Below, in pieces: positions 56,504 to 64,000 of a DNA stretch of 64,000 nt (its first letter is position 1; every line of letters starts with the position of its first letter). The DNA is taken from contig JAEWUD010000022.1 of the NCBI GenBank assembly GCA_023397475.1, forward strand, positions 186,001 to 250,000, read 5' to 3'. Below the pieces are notes generated by a model. It was not told where the DNA came from and did no database searches. It was given only the letters and a program-made list of their open reading frames with translations. Made by a program: the position numbers and the translations under genes. Source of the stretch: Bacillota bacterium. Its GTDB lineage: Bacteria > Bacillota > Clostridia > Saccharofermentanales > Saccharofermentanaceae.

Positions 56504-56575
56504 TGTAGTATTTTTCGCGAATATTCGACAAAACATTTTTTATTCGACAATCAAGTCGCGGATCCTCCGGGCAAA

Positions 56576-56598
56576 GGTTCTTCGTTTATCGAAGAACC
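56576..56598 (-). terminator. hairpin at the pheT stop
   Basis: GGTTCTTCG and CGAAGAACC form a nine-pair stem overlapping the pheT stop codon. On the minus strand it is followed by TTTGCCC, a poor U-run, so termination here is likely partial at best. Confidence 0.4.
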
Positions 56599-59009
56599 GC
56601 TCCGAATTCTTTCTGCAAACTGTCGAGTATCATAGCAAACGGTTCTTGAATCTCAGCATCCGACAAAGTCTTCTCGGGTGAACGGAAAAGAAGGCTATAT
56701 GCGACGGACTTCTTACCCTGTCCAACCTGAGCACCCGTATACACGTCAAATAACTTCACTTCCGAAAGCAGCTTCCCTCCCTTTTTGCGAAGGACGCGTT
56801 CAATATCACCGACAGGAACCTTCGCATCCACAAGGATCGCAAGATCTCTGGAAATCCCGGGGAACTTAGGCAACTGTGTGAATACCCGTTTGGCGGTCGC
56901 TGCCTTAACGATCGCATCTGTCTCCAGAATCAGGAAGACCAGGCTCTCCGGGCACTCGAACTCATCTGCAACATCCGGATGAACATATCCGATGTATCCA
57001 CAACGTTTCCCATTCACAAGAACGGCGGCACCACGACCCGGATGTAAGTAAGATATCTCGGAAACCGGTTCAAAAGACAGGCTCCGAATACCAAGATTCG
57101 TACAAAGTTCCGAAACAGCGCCCTTCATCGAGAAGAAGAGATCAGTTCTCTCTGCGGTATGTTCCGAGGCGAATGTAAATGCTGACAGAATCTGACGTTC
57201 TTCCGGCAAGAGTTGTGAATCTTCATTCGGTAAATAAACATAGGCAATCTCGAAGATCGACGCTTCCTTCACGGAACGTTTATGATTTGTCGCGGCGATA
57301 CGAAGCATCGAAGGAACCATGGAGGTTCGCATTACAGAGAAGTCTTCGCCGAGAGGATTCTGTATAACGAGTTGCTTGCGCAAAAGGTCATCTTGTGCGA
57401 GCAAAAGACGATCAAGATCTTTCGGACTCTCGAAGGAATATGTCAGGGCTTCAAAATACCCTTGAGAGACCATAATATCTTTGATTCGCTCAATCGTATT
57501 CTGTTCTGTCGTTCTTCCGCCGAGCATCGTTTTCCCGGAGAACAATGTCGGTGTAATCCGATTATATCCGTAGAAACGAGCGACTTCCTCCGCCAGGTCC
57601 GCCGAACACACGAGATCCGGACGATAACTCGGCGGAGTAACGCAATAGGAACTATCGACTCCGTCCACCAGGCAGCCTATCTCACGAAGGGTATCCGTCA
57701 TAAAATCCTCGGATATGGACGTGCCAAGGAAATCATTGGTTTTCTTCACCGAGAAAGGAATCGGAACAATGGTCTTCTTCGTCGGGTAGACATCGATCAC
57801 GCCTTGCATGACGACACCACAGCCGAGAAGTTCAACCAGTTCACAGGCACGATTCAACGCGCGCAAGGCGTTCTCCGGATCAAGCCCCTTCTCATAGCGA
57901 GATGATGCCTCTGTACGAAGGCCGTTACGCATTGCCGTCCGGCGCACACTGATACCTTCGAAGGTCGCTGACTCGAAAAGAATCTCCGTCGTGTCGTCTT
58001 TGACTTCGGAGTTCTCGCTGCCCATAACACCAGCAATTGCGCAGACCTTGGACTCGTCGGCAATGACGAGCATATCGGAGGAAAGAACACGATCCACACC
58101 GTCCAACGTCTTCGTTTTTTCATGTTCCTGTGCCGTTCTGACAATAATATGATTGCCGCTCAGGTATCGGAGATCAAAAGCATGCATTGGCTGTCCGAGC
58201 TCAATGCAGACATAGTTTGTAATGTCAACAATATTGTTGATCGGCCGCATACCCGCGTCACGAAGTCTTCGCTGCATCCAGTCCGGCGACGGCCCGATGC
58301 GGACGTTCTTGACGATGCGCGAGCAGTAACGGAAGCAGAGCTCGGGATTACGAATTTCGATCGTCGCAAGATCGGAAGATCTCTCCTGGCCTTCCTCCCT
58401 AACCTTTGGCGTACATGCGCGAAAATCTGATCCGAGAGTGATGGCAGCTTCGCGTGCCAAACCCTCGATGGAGAAGCAGTCCGGCCGGTTCGAAGTGATC
58501 TCAAAATCGATCGTCGTCGTACCAAGCCCAAGAAATTCACGGACGTCCACGCCGATCTTCGTATCCGCCGGCATATGCCAGAGTCCGTTCTCCGAAGCCC
58601 CGGGGAAATCCTCGTGTGAGAATCCAAGTTCCTGGATCGAACAACACATGCCGTTGCTCTCGATGCCGCGAATCTTGCCCTTCTTGATCGTAAGACCGGA
58701 CGGCAACTTCGCACCGGCAATCGCGACGGGACAGATCATTCCGACTTCAACATTGGGTGCGCCGCAAACAATGGACAGAACCCCGCCCAAGTCCTCACGA
58801 CCCATGTCCGCTTCGACAAGAACCAGATGATCCGAATCCGGATGCGGTTTTCTCGAGAGAATCTTAGCAGTGAAAACATTCGAAATGTCTTCTCCGCTCG
58901 TAATAACGCCTTCCACCTTAGATCCCGAGAGCGTCATGCTCTCGCAGAAATCATGGGTTGGTATAGAAATTTCTGTGAAGTCCTGTAGCCATTCCAGCGG
59001 TGCTTTCAT
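56586..59009 (-). CDS. pheT: phenylalanyl-tRNA synthetase beta subunit
   Basis: An 807-residue subunit of the alpha2-beta2 enzyme that charges tRNA-Phe. Domains in order: tRNA-binding OB fold (VFTAKILSRKPHPDSDHLVLVEAD), B3/B4 editing region (FEITSNRPDCFSIEGLAREA, TNYVCIELGQPMHAFD), B5, the catalytic-like core, and the C-terminal anticodon-binding FDX-ACB domain (FPGISRDLAILVD). ATG 59009, with GGAGG, is preferred over the upstream ATG 59024. It follows pheS by 62 bases. Confidence 0.96.
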   Translation of the reverse strand: MKAPLEWLQDFTEISIPTHDFCESMTLSGSKVEGVITSGEDISNVFTAKILSRKPHPDSDHLVLVEADMGREDLGGVLSIVCGAPNVEVGMICPVAIAGAKLPSGLTIKKGKIRGIESNGMCCSIQELGFSHEDFPGASENGLWHMPADTKIGVDVREFLGLGTTTIDFEITSNRPDCFSIEGLAREAAITLGSDFRACTPKVREEGQERSSDLATIEIRNPELCFRYCSRIVKNVRIGPSPDWMQRRLRDAGMRPINNIVDITNYVCIELGQPMHAFDLRYLSGNHIIVRTAQEHEKTKTLDGVDRVLSSDMLVIADESKVCAIAGVMGSENSEVKDDTTEILFESATFEGISVRRTAMRNGLRTEASSRYEKGLDPENALRALNRACELVELLGCGVVMQGVIDVYPTKKTIVPIPFSVKKTNDFLGTSISEDFMTDTLREIGCLVDGVDSSYCVTPPSYRPDLVCSADLAEEVARFYGYNRITPTLFSGKTMLGGRTTEQNTIERIKDIMVSQGYFEALTYSFESPKDLDRLLLAQDDLLRKQLVIQNPLGEDFSVMRTSMVPSMLRIAATNHKRSVKEASIFEIAYVYLPNEDSQLLPEERQILSAFTFASEHTAERTDLFFSMKGAVSELCTNLGIRSLSFEPVSEISYLHPGRGAAVLVNGKRCGYIGYVHPDVADEFECPESLVFLILETDAIVKAATAKRVFTQLPKFPGISRDLAILVDAKVPVGDIERVLRKKGGKLLSEVKLFDVYTGAQVGQGKKSVAYSLLFRSPEKTLSDAEIQEPFAMILDSLQKEFGAVLR

Positions 59010-59071
59010 GTAAATCGCCTCCAAACGCGTAAATCATGATTTGAATTATCAACTGTCACGAAATAAGAGGA

Positions 59072-60103
59072 TTACTTGAATTGCCGCAGGAAGCGGACAT
59101 CATTCTCATATAAGTGACGGATATCGTCGATCCCGTATCGTCCCATCGCGGTTCGCTCTATACCGATACCGAACGCAAACCCGCTATAGATCTCCGGGTC
59201 AATTCCACAACCCGACAGCACCTCAGGATGAACCATACCGGCTCCAAGGACTTCGATCCAACCTTCTCCTTTACAAACACGGCAACCCTTGCCACCGCAC
59301 GCCCAGCACGTAAGATCGACCTCACAGGACGGCTCGGTAAACGGGAAATGATGCGGGCGAAGACGGATCTTCGTATTCTCGCCGAAAAGCTTCGCCGCGA
59401 AAAGCTGCAAGGAGCCGACAAGGTCGCCCATGGTAATTCCTTTATCTACGACGAGGCCCTCGATCTGATGAAATATCGGCGAATGTGTACTGTCAAGAGC
59501 ATCCGAACGATAAACCTTACCGGGACAGACGATGCGAATCGGCGGCTCAGTGACCTCCATGACACGCACTTGAACCGGTGATGTTTGCGGACGAAGTAAA
59601 ATATTCTCAGAGAAATAAAATGTATCCTGTGTATCACGCGCCGGATGACCCTTCGGGAGACGAAGCTTCTCAAAACTATAGGAATCGTATTCGACTTCAG
59701 GGCCTTCCGCCAGGGAGAAACCAAGGCCGAGGAATATCCCGCAAATCTCATCCACGACTTTATAAATCGGATGTCGCGAGCCCATGGAATTTGCCGCGGA
59801 CGGCATCGTAACGTCGATTGTCTCGGCGGCCAGCTTCTGCGCATTCTCCGTCTGTGTAATTACACGGATTTTCTCCGACAACTCCGATTCCATCTCAGAA
59901 CGAAGATCATTAACCAGCTGTCCGACGGCAGGACGTTCCTCAGCCGGAACTGATCCCATGCCGCGGAGAACCGTAGTCAACTCTCCCTTCTTTCCGAAGT
60001 AACGGACACGGATACCATCGGCTTCTACGGAAGTTGTGATGGCAGCGAGCTCACTGCGAAAAGTATCGCGTATCAGGTAAAGTGATGATGTCAGGTCACT
60101 CAT
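59072..60103 (-). CDS. pheS: phenylalanyl-tRNA synthetase alpha subunit
   Basis: A 343-residue catalytic subunit. Class II motifs appear as GSRHPIYKVVDEICGIFLGLGF, the SDALDSTHSPIFHQIEG segment and GAGMVHPEVLSGCGIDPE near the end, with GFAFGIGIERTAMGRYGI. An N-terminal coiled coil binds tRNA. ATG 60103 has GGAGG ahead. A strong terminator lies upstream, but the leader is too short and lacks the T-box sequence. Confidence 0.96.
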   Translation of the reverse strand: MSDLTSSLYLIRDTFRSELAAITTSVEADGIRVRYFGKKGELTTVLRGMGSVPAEERPAVGQLVNDLRSEMESELSEKIRVITQTENAQKLAAETIDVTMPSAANSMGSRHPIYKVVDEICGIFLGLGFSLAEGPEVEYDSYSFEKLRLPKGHPARDTQDTFYFSENILLRPQTSPVQVRVMEVTEPPIRIVCPGKVYRSDALDSTHSPIFHQIEGLVVDKGITMGDLVGSLQLFAAKLFGENTKIRLRPHHFPFTEPSCEVDLTCWACGGKGCRVCKGEGWIEVLGAGMVHPEVLSGCGIDPEIYSGFAFGIGIERTAMGRYGIDDIRHLYENDVRFLRQFK

Positions 60104-60164
60104 ATGCGCCTCCAAGCGGACGATTGACGCGGTAACTGTACCGCGAAATATAACGTCGATAAAA

Positions 60165-60191
60165 AGAAAAAACCGTCCAATCGTTGGACGG
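60165..60191 (-). terminator. terminator after the MBL hydrolase gene
   Basis: On the minus strand CCGTCCAA and TTGGACGG form an eight-pair stem with a three-base loop, followed by TTTTTTC and more Ts, about 95 bases beyond the MBL stop and 60 ahead of pheS. Confidence 0.85.
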
Positions 60192-60286
60192 ATATCTCAT
60201 CCCGATGGAACTTGCCACGGAAGCCGGCTCAAAAAACCAAAGACCGCGCGAAGCCCCTCGCCCGACGTACGAAATATCTTAACATT

Positions 60287-60940
60287 TCACAGTATAGCTG
60301 TAAAGTAGGGGTTCTGTCTTTTCTCCCTGCCAATCGTGGTGGCCGGACCGTGTCCGGGATACACTATCACTTCATCCGGAAGACGGGAGAGCTTGAGGAG
60401 AGAATGCAACATCTCCTCCATGGATCCGTCAAGATCGGTCCGTCCGATTGTATCGGCAAACAAAGTATCTCCGGAGAAAAGGACCTGTGTCTTTGTCTCC
60501 CGACTCGTTTCCGAAACAAGAAGACACATCGATCCCTTCGAGTGACCGGGTGTATGAATGACACGTATCTCGATATCTTCCGATACATTAATGTCAAAAT
60601 CAACCGGGCGAAGAATGTCTCCGTCCTTGAGAGCGCATATCGGCGGATCTACAGATACATTAGCGATTTGCGGAAATGGAGATGACGTATTCCCGGAGAG
60701 AATATTTGAGCACTCAAGTTCGTGAGCCATAACGACCGCACCTGAAAGATGTCGAAAGGTGTTCGCTTCCGTCAGATGATCATAATGACCATGAGTAAGG
60801 AAAATCCCGCGAATATGAGCGCCATCAAGATCTATATGATCCATTCGAACACATGGATCAATAAGAAACGCATCCTTCCCAAAAGTAACAAGGTATGCAT
60901 TGGCCTGTAATGGCCCGAATGGAAAACACTTAATCTTCAC
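60287..60940 (-). CDS. MBL-fold metallohydrolase (glyoxalase II-like)
   Basis: A 217-residue enzyme of the metallo-beta-lactamase fold. Zinc motif THGHYDH, then HTPGHSKGS, SGDTLF and YPGHGPATTIG are in the order of hydroxyacylglutathione hydrolase-like proteins. By family it hydrolyses thioesters. Start is GTG 60940 with GGGAGG six bases ahead. It lies downstream of the methylglyoxal synthase-like gene, so a link to methylglyoxal metabolism is tempting but unproven. Confidence 0.9.
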   Translation of the reverse strand: MKIKCFPFGPLQANAYLVTFGKDAFLIDPCVRMDHIDLDGAHIRGIFLTHGHYDHLTEANTFRHLSGAVVMAHELECSNILSGNTSSPFPQIANVSVDPPICALKDGDILRPVDFDINVSEDIEIRVIHTPGHSKGSMCLLVSETSRETKTQVLFSGDTLFADTIGRTDLDGSMEEMLHSLLKLSRLPDEVIVYPGHGPATTIGREKRQNPYFTAIL

Positions 60941-61080
60941 GTGAGTCCTCCCGAAAATAATGTGCAGAACATATTATCACACATCCGGGAGATAAAGATG
61001 CGAACAAAACGTGATGAAATCTTGAAATATCTCGAAATTAACAAATATAATTGACGAATCATCAATTCGTACGCTACCCA

Positions 61081-61473
61081 TTATGACCGGATAAGATCTC
61101 TCCAATCAAGATCTCCGCGGTCAATCGCGAGAATCAGGATCTCCGCCGACGCAAGATTGGTCGCATAAGGAATATTGTTATAATCGCAAGCCTTCAGAAG
61201 CCCGTTCGGCTGATCATACATCCCAAGCTGCGTATCGCGAAGATAGAATACGGCGTCGATCTCGTTGAACATCGCCCGGGAAGCCAATTGGTCAAATCCA
61301 CCGGTATAGTCCATCGACAATCCGACAACATCTAGTTCTGCGGAAGCAAGGAGAAGCTTGGCGGTATTTTGCATGGAAAATATCTCGTGCTTCGCGAAAA
61401 GCTGTCGATACGCGATGCAGAAGTTAACAAGCAATTCATTCTTACGGCTGTCCGCTAAAAGGACAATCTTCAT
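61081..61473 (-). CDS. methylglyoxal synthase-fold protein lacking the usual catalytic residues
   Basis: A 130-residue protein clearly related to MgsA: FCIAYRQLFAKHEIF, CDYNNIPYATNLASAEILI and RGDLDWRDLI match closely. The catalytic parts do not: AHD near the N terminus is ADS, the phosphate loop TGTTG is replaced by MQNTA, the GGDQQ aspartate is Phe with Asp one place later, and the AQPHEPD segment reads GMYDQPN, losing the His and the second Asp. Production of methylglyoxal from dihydroxyacetone phosphate is therefore doubtful. GGGAGG precedes the ATG. It sits directly after the PBP2 gene. Confidence 0.85.
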   Translation of the reverse strand: MKIVLLADSRKNELLVNFCIAYRQLFAKHEIFSMQNTAKLLLASAELDVVGLSMDYTGGFDQLASRAMFNEIDAVFYLRDTQLGMYDQPNGLLKACDYNNIPYATNLASAEILILAIDRGDLDWRDLIRS

Positions 61474-61630
61474 ACTCTTCCTCCCGCACCTGCAATACTA
61501 ACGTTCATTTTACAAATACTCAAACCATTGCGCAAGACGAAGCACCTATCGAATCAGTAGAAACATTCGCTCTTTTTTTGGTGAAAAGAGACAGAGGCGA
61601 AAAAGACAAAATCAAACGGGCGACTCAATA

Positions 61631-63970
61631 TTACTGTTCCGTCGTCTCCGATGAGCTTGTTTCAATTGACGTTTCTGTCGGAATTACATCACCGATGGCG
61701 GCATCTTCTTCCTTCGTCTCCTGATTATTTGATTCAGAGATACCGAAGTACGCCATCATGAGTTTTTTTGCAATAATGGTTGTCGAAGATCCCCACTCAC
61801 CCTTCTCAACGACCAGAGCGATCGCAATCTCCGGATCTTCGTACGGCGCATAAGCGACGAACAATCCGTTCGAGTACTCTTTGTTAGAATCTTCGAATCC
61901 GGTCTCCGCCGTTCCGGTCTTACAGCCGATCGTGATCGGAAAATCCATGAAACTATCATACGCGGTTCCATTTATATCTTCACTAACGGCAAGCATGCCA
62001 AGCCGTACCGCTTCGAGAGTCGGTTCCGGGATATTCAGAGGCTTCACTTCCGTTGACCCCGCATAGAGAATCGTACCGTCCTGTGCCGTAACATCTTTAA
62101 TGACATGAGGGGTCACCAGTGTGTTCGTTGCGAGCGCGGCCGTATAGCGAGCGAGCTGCAATATTGTGAAAACATTGTCGAACTGTCCGATGGAACTCTG
62201 AGCGGTGTCGGCCGGAAACCACGTCTTGTCATATTCCTTCTCGCGAAGAAGACGTTTGGTCTCCTTACTTGCGCGAAGGCCCTGAACCTCACCCGGAAGA
62301 TCGACACCGGTCAGTTCGCCAAGGCCGAATACTTCACCCCAGAAGTCAATTGCATCAATTCCCGTGTCGACGCCAAGTCGCTGAAAATAGACGTTACAGG
62401 AAGTCGCCATTCCATCTGAAAGAGAAAGCGGACCGTGACCTCCATTGGGTTCCTCAAGACATTTTACGATAAATCCATCAATATCGTACGGACTCTTACA
62501 CTCAATTATTGTTGAACCGGGAGAGATGACTCCCTTCTCCAAACCCGCAACCGCCGTGACCATCTTGAACGTCGATCCCGGCGCGTATTGCGCCTGAATC
62601 GCACGATTGAAGAGCGGCTTGTCGGCATCCGTAATCTCAGCATAATCGCCGAGCCCGAGATAATACTTCACCTGTTCCGTCGCCTGCGCGTCATCTTCCA
62701 TTGTCAAAACAAAGTCCATCGGATCGAAGTTAGGATACGAGACCATGGTTAAGATCTCACCCGTCTTCACGTTCAACATAACGATAGCGCCCGCGGAAGC
62801 CGTCTTATAGCCCGGTTCACCGTTGGCGGCGGCTTCATCGATGAAATCCTTCAGGGCATCCATCGCGACCTTCTGCAGCTTGGTATCAATGGTCAGCCGT
62901 ACATTGGCGCCGGCTACAGGCTCCATTCCGATCGTCTCCGGGAAGAATAGTCCGTCCGCTCCCTCATCCGTCCAGATATTATATGGCTGAGTCCCGGACT
63001 GACCATGGAGATAGCGTTCCATCTGGGCTTCTATACCTTGCTGTCCGACAACATCTTCCGCCGAATAACCGAAATCCTTTAAGGTTGTGTATGTCTCCTG
63101 AGAAATCTTGCCGATATAACCGACGACCTGCGAAGATGTCTCCGCTAAGGGTGAGTATACACGGCGGTACTCCTTCGCAGAGATGATTCCCTGATACTTC
63201 GTATTCTGTTCCAGAAGGAAACTGATCAGTTCTTCCGGCACGTCCGTCGCAATTTTGACGGCGGTTCCTGTCTGGAAGGCCCATCGCGCGGCATAGATCT
63301 GGTATCGAAGGAGCGCTATTCGATAGGCCTCTTCATCGGAATATTCGGTAGATATATTAAACACCTCTTTGGTGCGCAAATACAGGAAGAAAACTTGCGG
63401 ATCCTTCTTCACATATTCGTCTGAATAAGAGACGATCGCGTCGGTAGTGGACTCCTTAAGCCCGAAAAGATTCTGACTGACCTGCCAGGAAGTGATCTTA
63501 TCGTCGTCCTGCAAAAAGGTATAAGGATCAACCGATAGATAATCGGCAAGATCATACACAGGAACAACGTTATACTGATCGAAAAGATAGGACAATTCCA
63601 AAAGCATCGCATTGAGATGCTCATCATCCAGACCCGCATTGGCTATGAGAAGCGTATTAACTTCTTCGGTAGTCGCTAATGGAATGCCGTTACAATCGAC
63701 AATATTTCCTCTCGGAGCGGGCACGATATATTGTTGCGAGACACCGGAAGACGAATTTAGAATTTGTGTCGTATTTCCGGAGAATTGCAGAGTCGATGTC
63801 ATCACCAGAATGGTAATTCCGAAGAGCCAAAACAAGATTCCGAGGATCGCATATCGACTCCGCAGCAATCCGAGCAGAGAAAATACCGATTGGGGCGTTT
63901 CTTTTGTCGTCGATTCTACGTGATCGTGGTCAAAGACGTATACACCGTCGTCATTTATCCTTTGCGCCAT
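61631..63970 (-). CDS. mrdA: penicillin-binding protein 2 (elongation transpeptidase)
   Basis: A 779-residue class B PBP with one membrane anchor near 40-62. The pedestal domain has RGNIVDCNGIPLA and VVGYIGKIS; the transpeptidase has the nucleophile in YAPGSTFK, SCN in ATSCNVYF and KTG in GCKTGTAE. The tail is acidic and Ser/Thr-rich. By family it cross-links peptidoglycan in the elongasome with RodA. GGAGGG lies ahead of the ATG. In many Clostridia min genes and rodA lie between this gene and mgsA; here only 157 bases do. Confidence 0.94.
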   Translation of the reverse strand: MAQRINDDGVYVFDHDHVESTTKETPQSVFSLLGLLRSRYAILGILFWLFGITILVMTSTLQFSGNTTQILNSSSGVSQQYIVPAPRGNIVDCNGIPLATTEEVNTLLIANAGLDDEHLNAMLLELSYLFDQYNVVPVYDLADYLSVDPYTFLQDDDKITSWQVSQNLFGLKESTTDAIVSYSDEYVKKDPQVFFLYLRTKEVFNISTEYSDEEAYRIALLRYQIYAARWAFQTGTAVKIATDVPEELISFLLEQNTKYQGIISAKEYRRVYSPLAETSSQVVGYIGKISQETYTTLKDFGYSAEDVVGQQGIEAQMERYLHGQSGTQPYNIWTDEGADGLFFPETIGMEPVAGANVRLTIDTKLQKVAMDALKDFIDEAAANGEPGYKTASAGAIVMLNVKTGEILTMVSYPNFDPMDFVLTMEDDAQATEQVKYYLGLGDYAEITDADKPLFNRAIQAQYAPGSTFKMVTAVAGLEKGVISPGSTIIECKSPYDIDGFIVKCLEEPNGGHGPLSLSDGMATSCNVYFQRLGVDTGIDAIDFWGEVFGLGELTGVDLPGEVQGLRASKETKRLLREKEYDKTWFPADTAQSSIGQFDNVFTILQLARYTAALATNTLVTPHVIKDVTAQDGTILYAGSTEVKPLNIPEPTLEAVRLGMLAVSEDINGTAYDSFMDFPITIGCKTGTAETGFEDSNKEYSNGLFVAYAPYEDPEIAIALVVEKGEWGSSTTIIAKKLMMAYFGISESNNQETKEEDAAIGDVIPTETSIETSSSETTEQ

Positions 63971-64000
63971 AATCCCTCCGTTGAAACCCGGGTACCTTCT

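Noticed and set aside
60104..60286. T-box leader for pheST
   Set aside because: Only about 95 bases lie between the MBL stop and the terminator, and the T-box sequence is absent; CGCGGTA/TACCGCG (60127-60143) lies after the terminator, where an antiterminator cannot act.
1..64000. Prophage, insertion sequence, integron or CRISPR content
   Set aside because: No transposase, integrase, phage structural gene or regularly spaced direct-repeat array was seen; codon use looks even across the window.

Overview
The window looks like a chromosomal stretch of a low- to mid-GC Gram-positive member of the Clostridia (inference). The evidence is strong GGAGG ribosome binding sites, lipoprotein and single-membrane surface proteins, a PPi-type phosphofructokinase, a YerC/TrpR-like regulator, tRNA genes with encoded CCA, and cohesin and dockerin modules. 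I saw no prophage, insertion sequence, CRISPR array or rRNA. Most of it is conserved core genome, and no gap of more than 300 bases lacks a gene.

Layout. 1-4418 (minus): argS, an M3 oligoendopeptidase and an rRNA m5C methyltransferase cut by the window edge. 4588-8742 (plus): a MraY-type transferase, an FtsW/RodA polymerase with an N-terminal FHA domain, and a class B PBP. 8777-12970 (minus, convergent): an acidic protein, a PP2C phosphatase, a VWA protein and a membrane-anchored kinase. 13097-20817: lysA, a membrane MutS relative, an ABC exporter, a sirtuin, a PH-domain protein and a transglutaminase lipoprotein. 20894-27056 (minus): a divergent type IIA topoisomerase pair and a NodB-like membrane protein. 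27229-30771: tRNA-Gly and tRNA-Arg, an SH3 lipoprotein, a GNAT enzyme and NAD synthetase.

30853-37496 (minus) is a cell-surface block: a membrane-anchored cohesin protein, a glucosaminidase ending in a dockerin, and a second glucosaminidase ending in DUF4214 repeats. 37642-46593 holds tRNA-His/Gln/Lys, a GGDEF protein, PPi-PFK, a flavin reductase with a basic tail, a GNAT-Ogt fusion, a solute-binding lipoprotein, a zinc-ribbon membrane protein with an acyltransferase, and tRNA-Thr. 46666-53559 links yerC, secA and a methyl-cycle/purine-salvage trio (PNP, AhcY, MtaD-like). 53710-56463 is a small TadE/DUF5702 pseudopilin-like set behind pheST. The right end carries an MBL hydrolase, a methylglyoxal-synthase-fold protein lacking the usual catalytic residues, and PBP2.

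The most interesting signals are: the two facing operons that together hold SEDS polymerase, PBP, FHA, PP2C and kinase, a gene content resembling the actinobacterial fha-pstP-rodA-pbpA-pknAB locus; the adjacent cohesin and dockerin-autolysin genes; the methylglyoxal synthase pseudoenzyme next to PBP2; and a hairpin that buries a perfect Shine-Dalgarno sequence ahead of the TadE-like genes.
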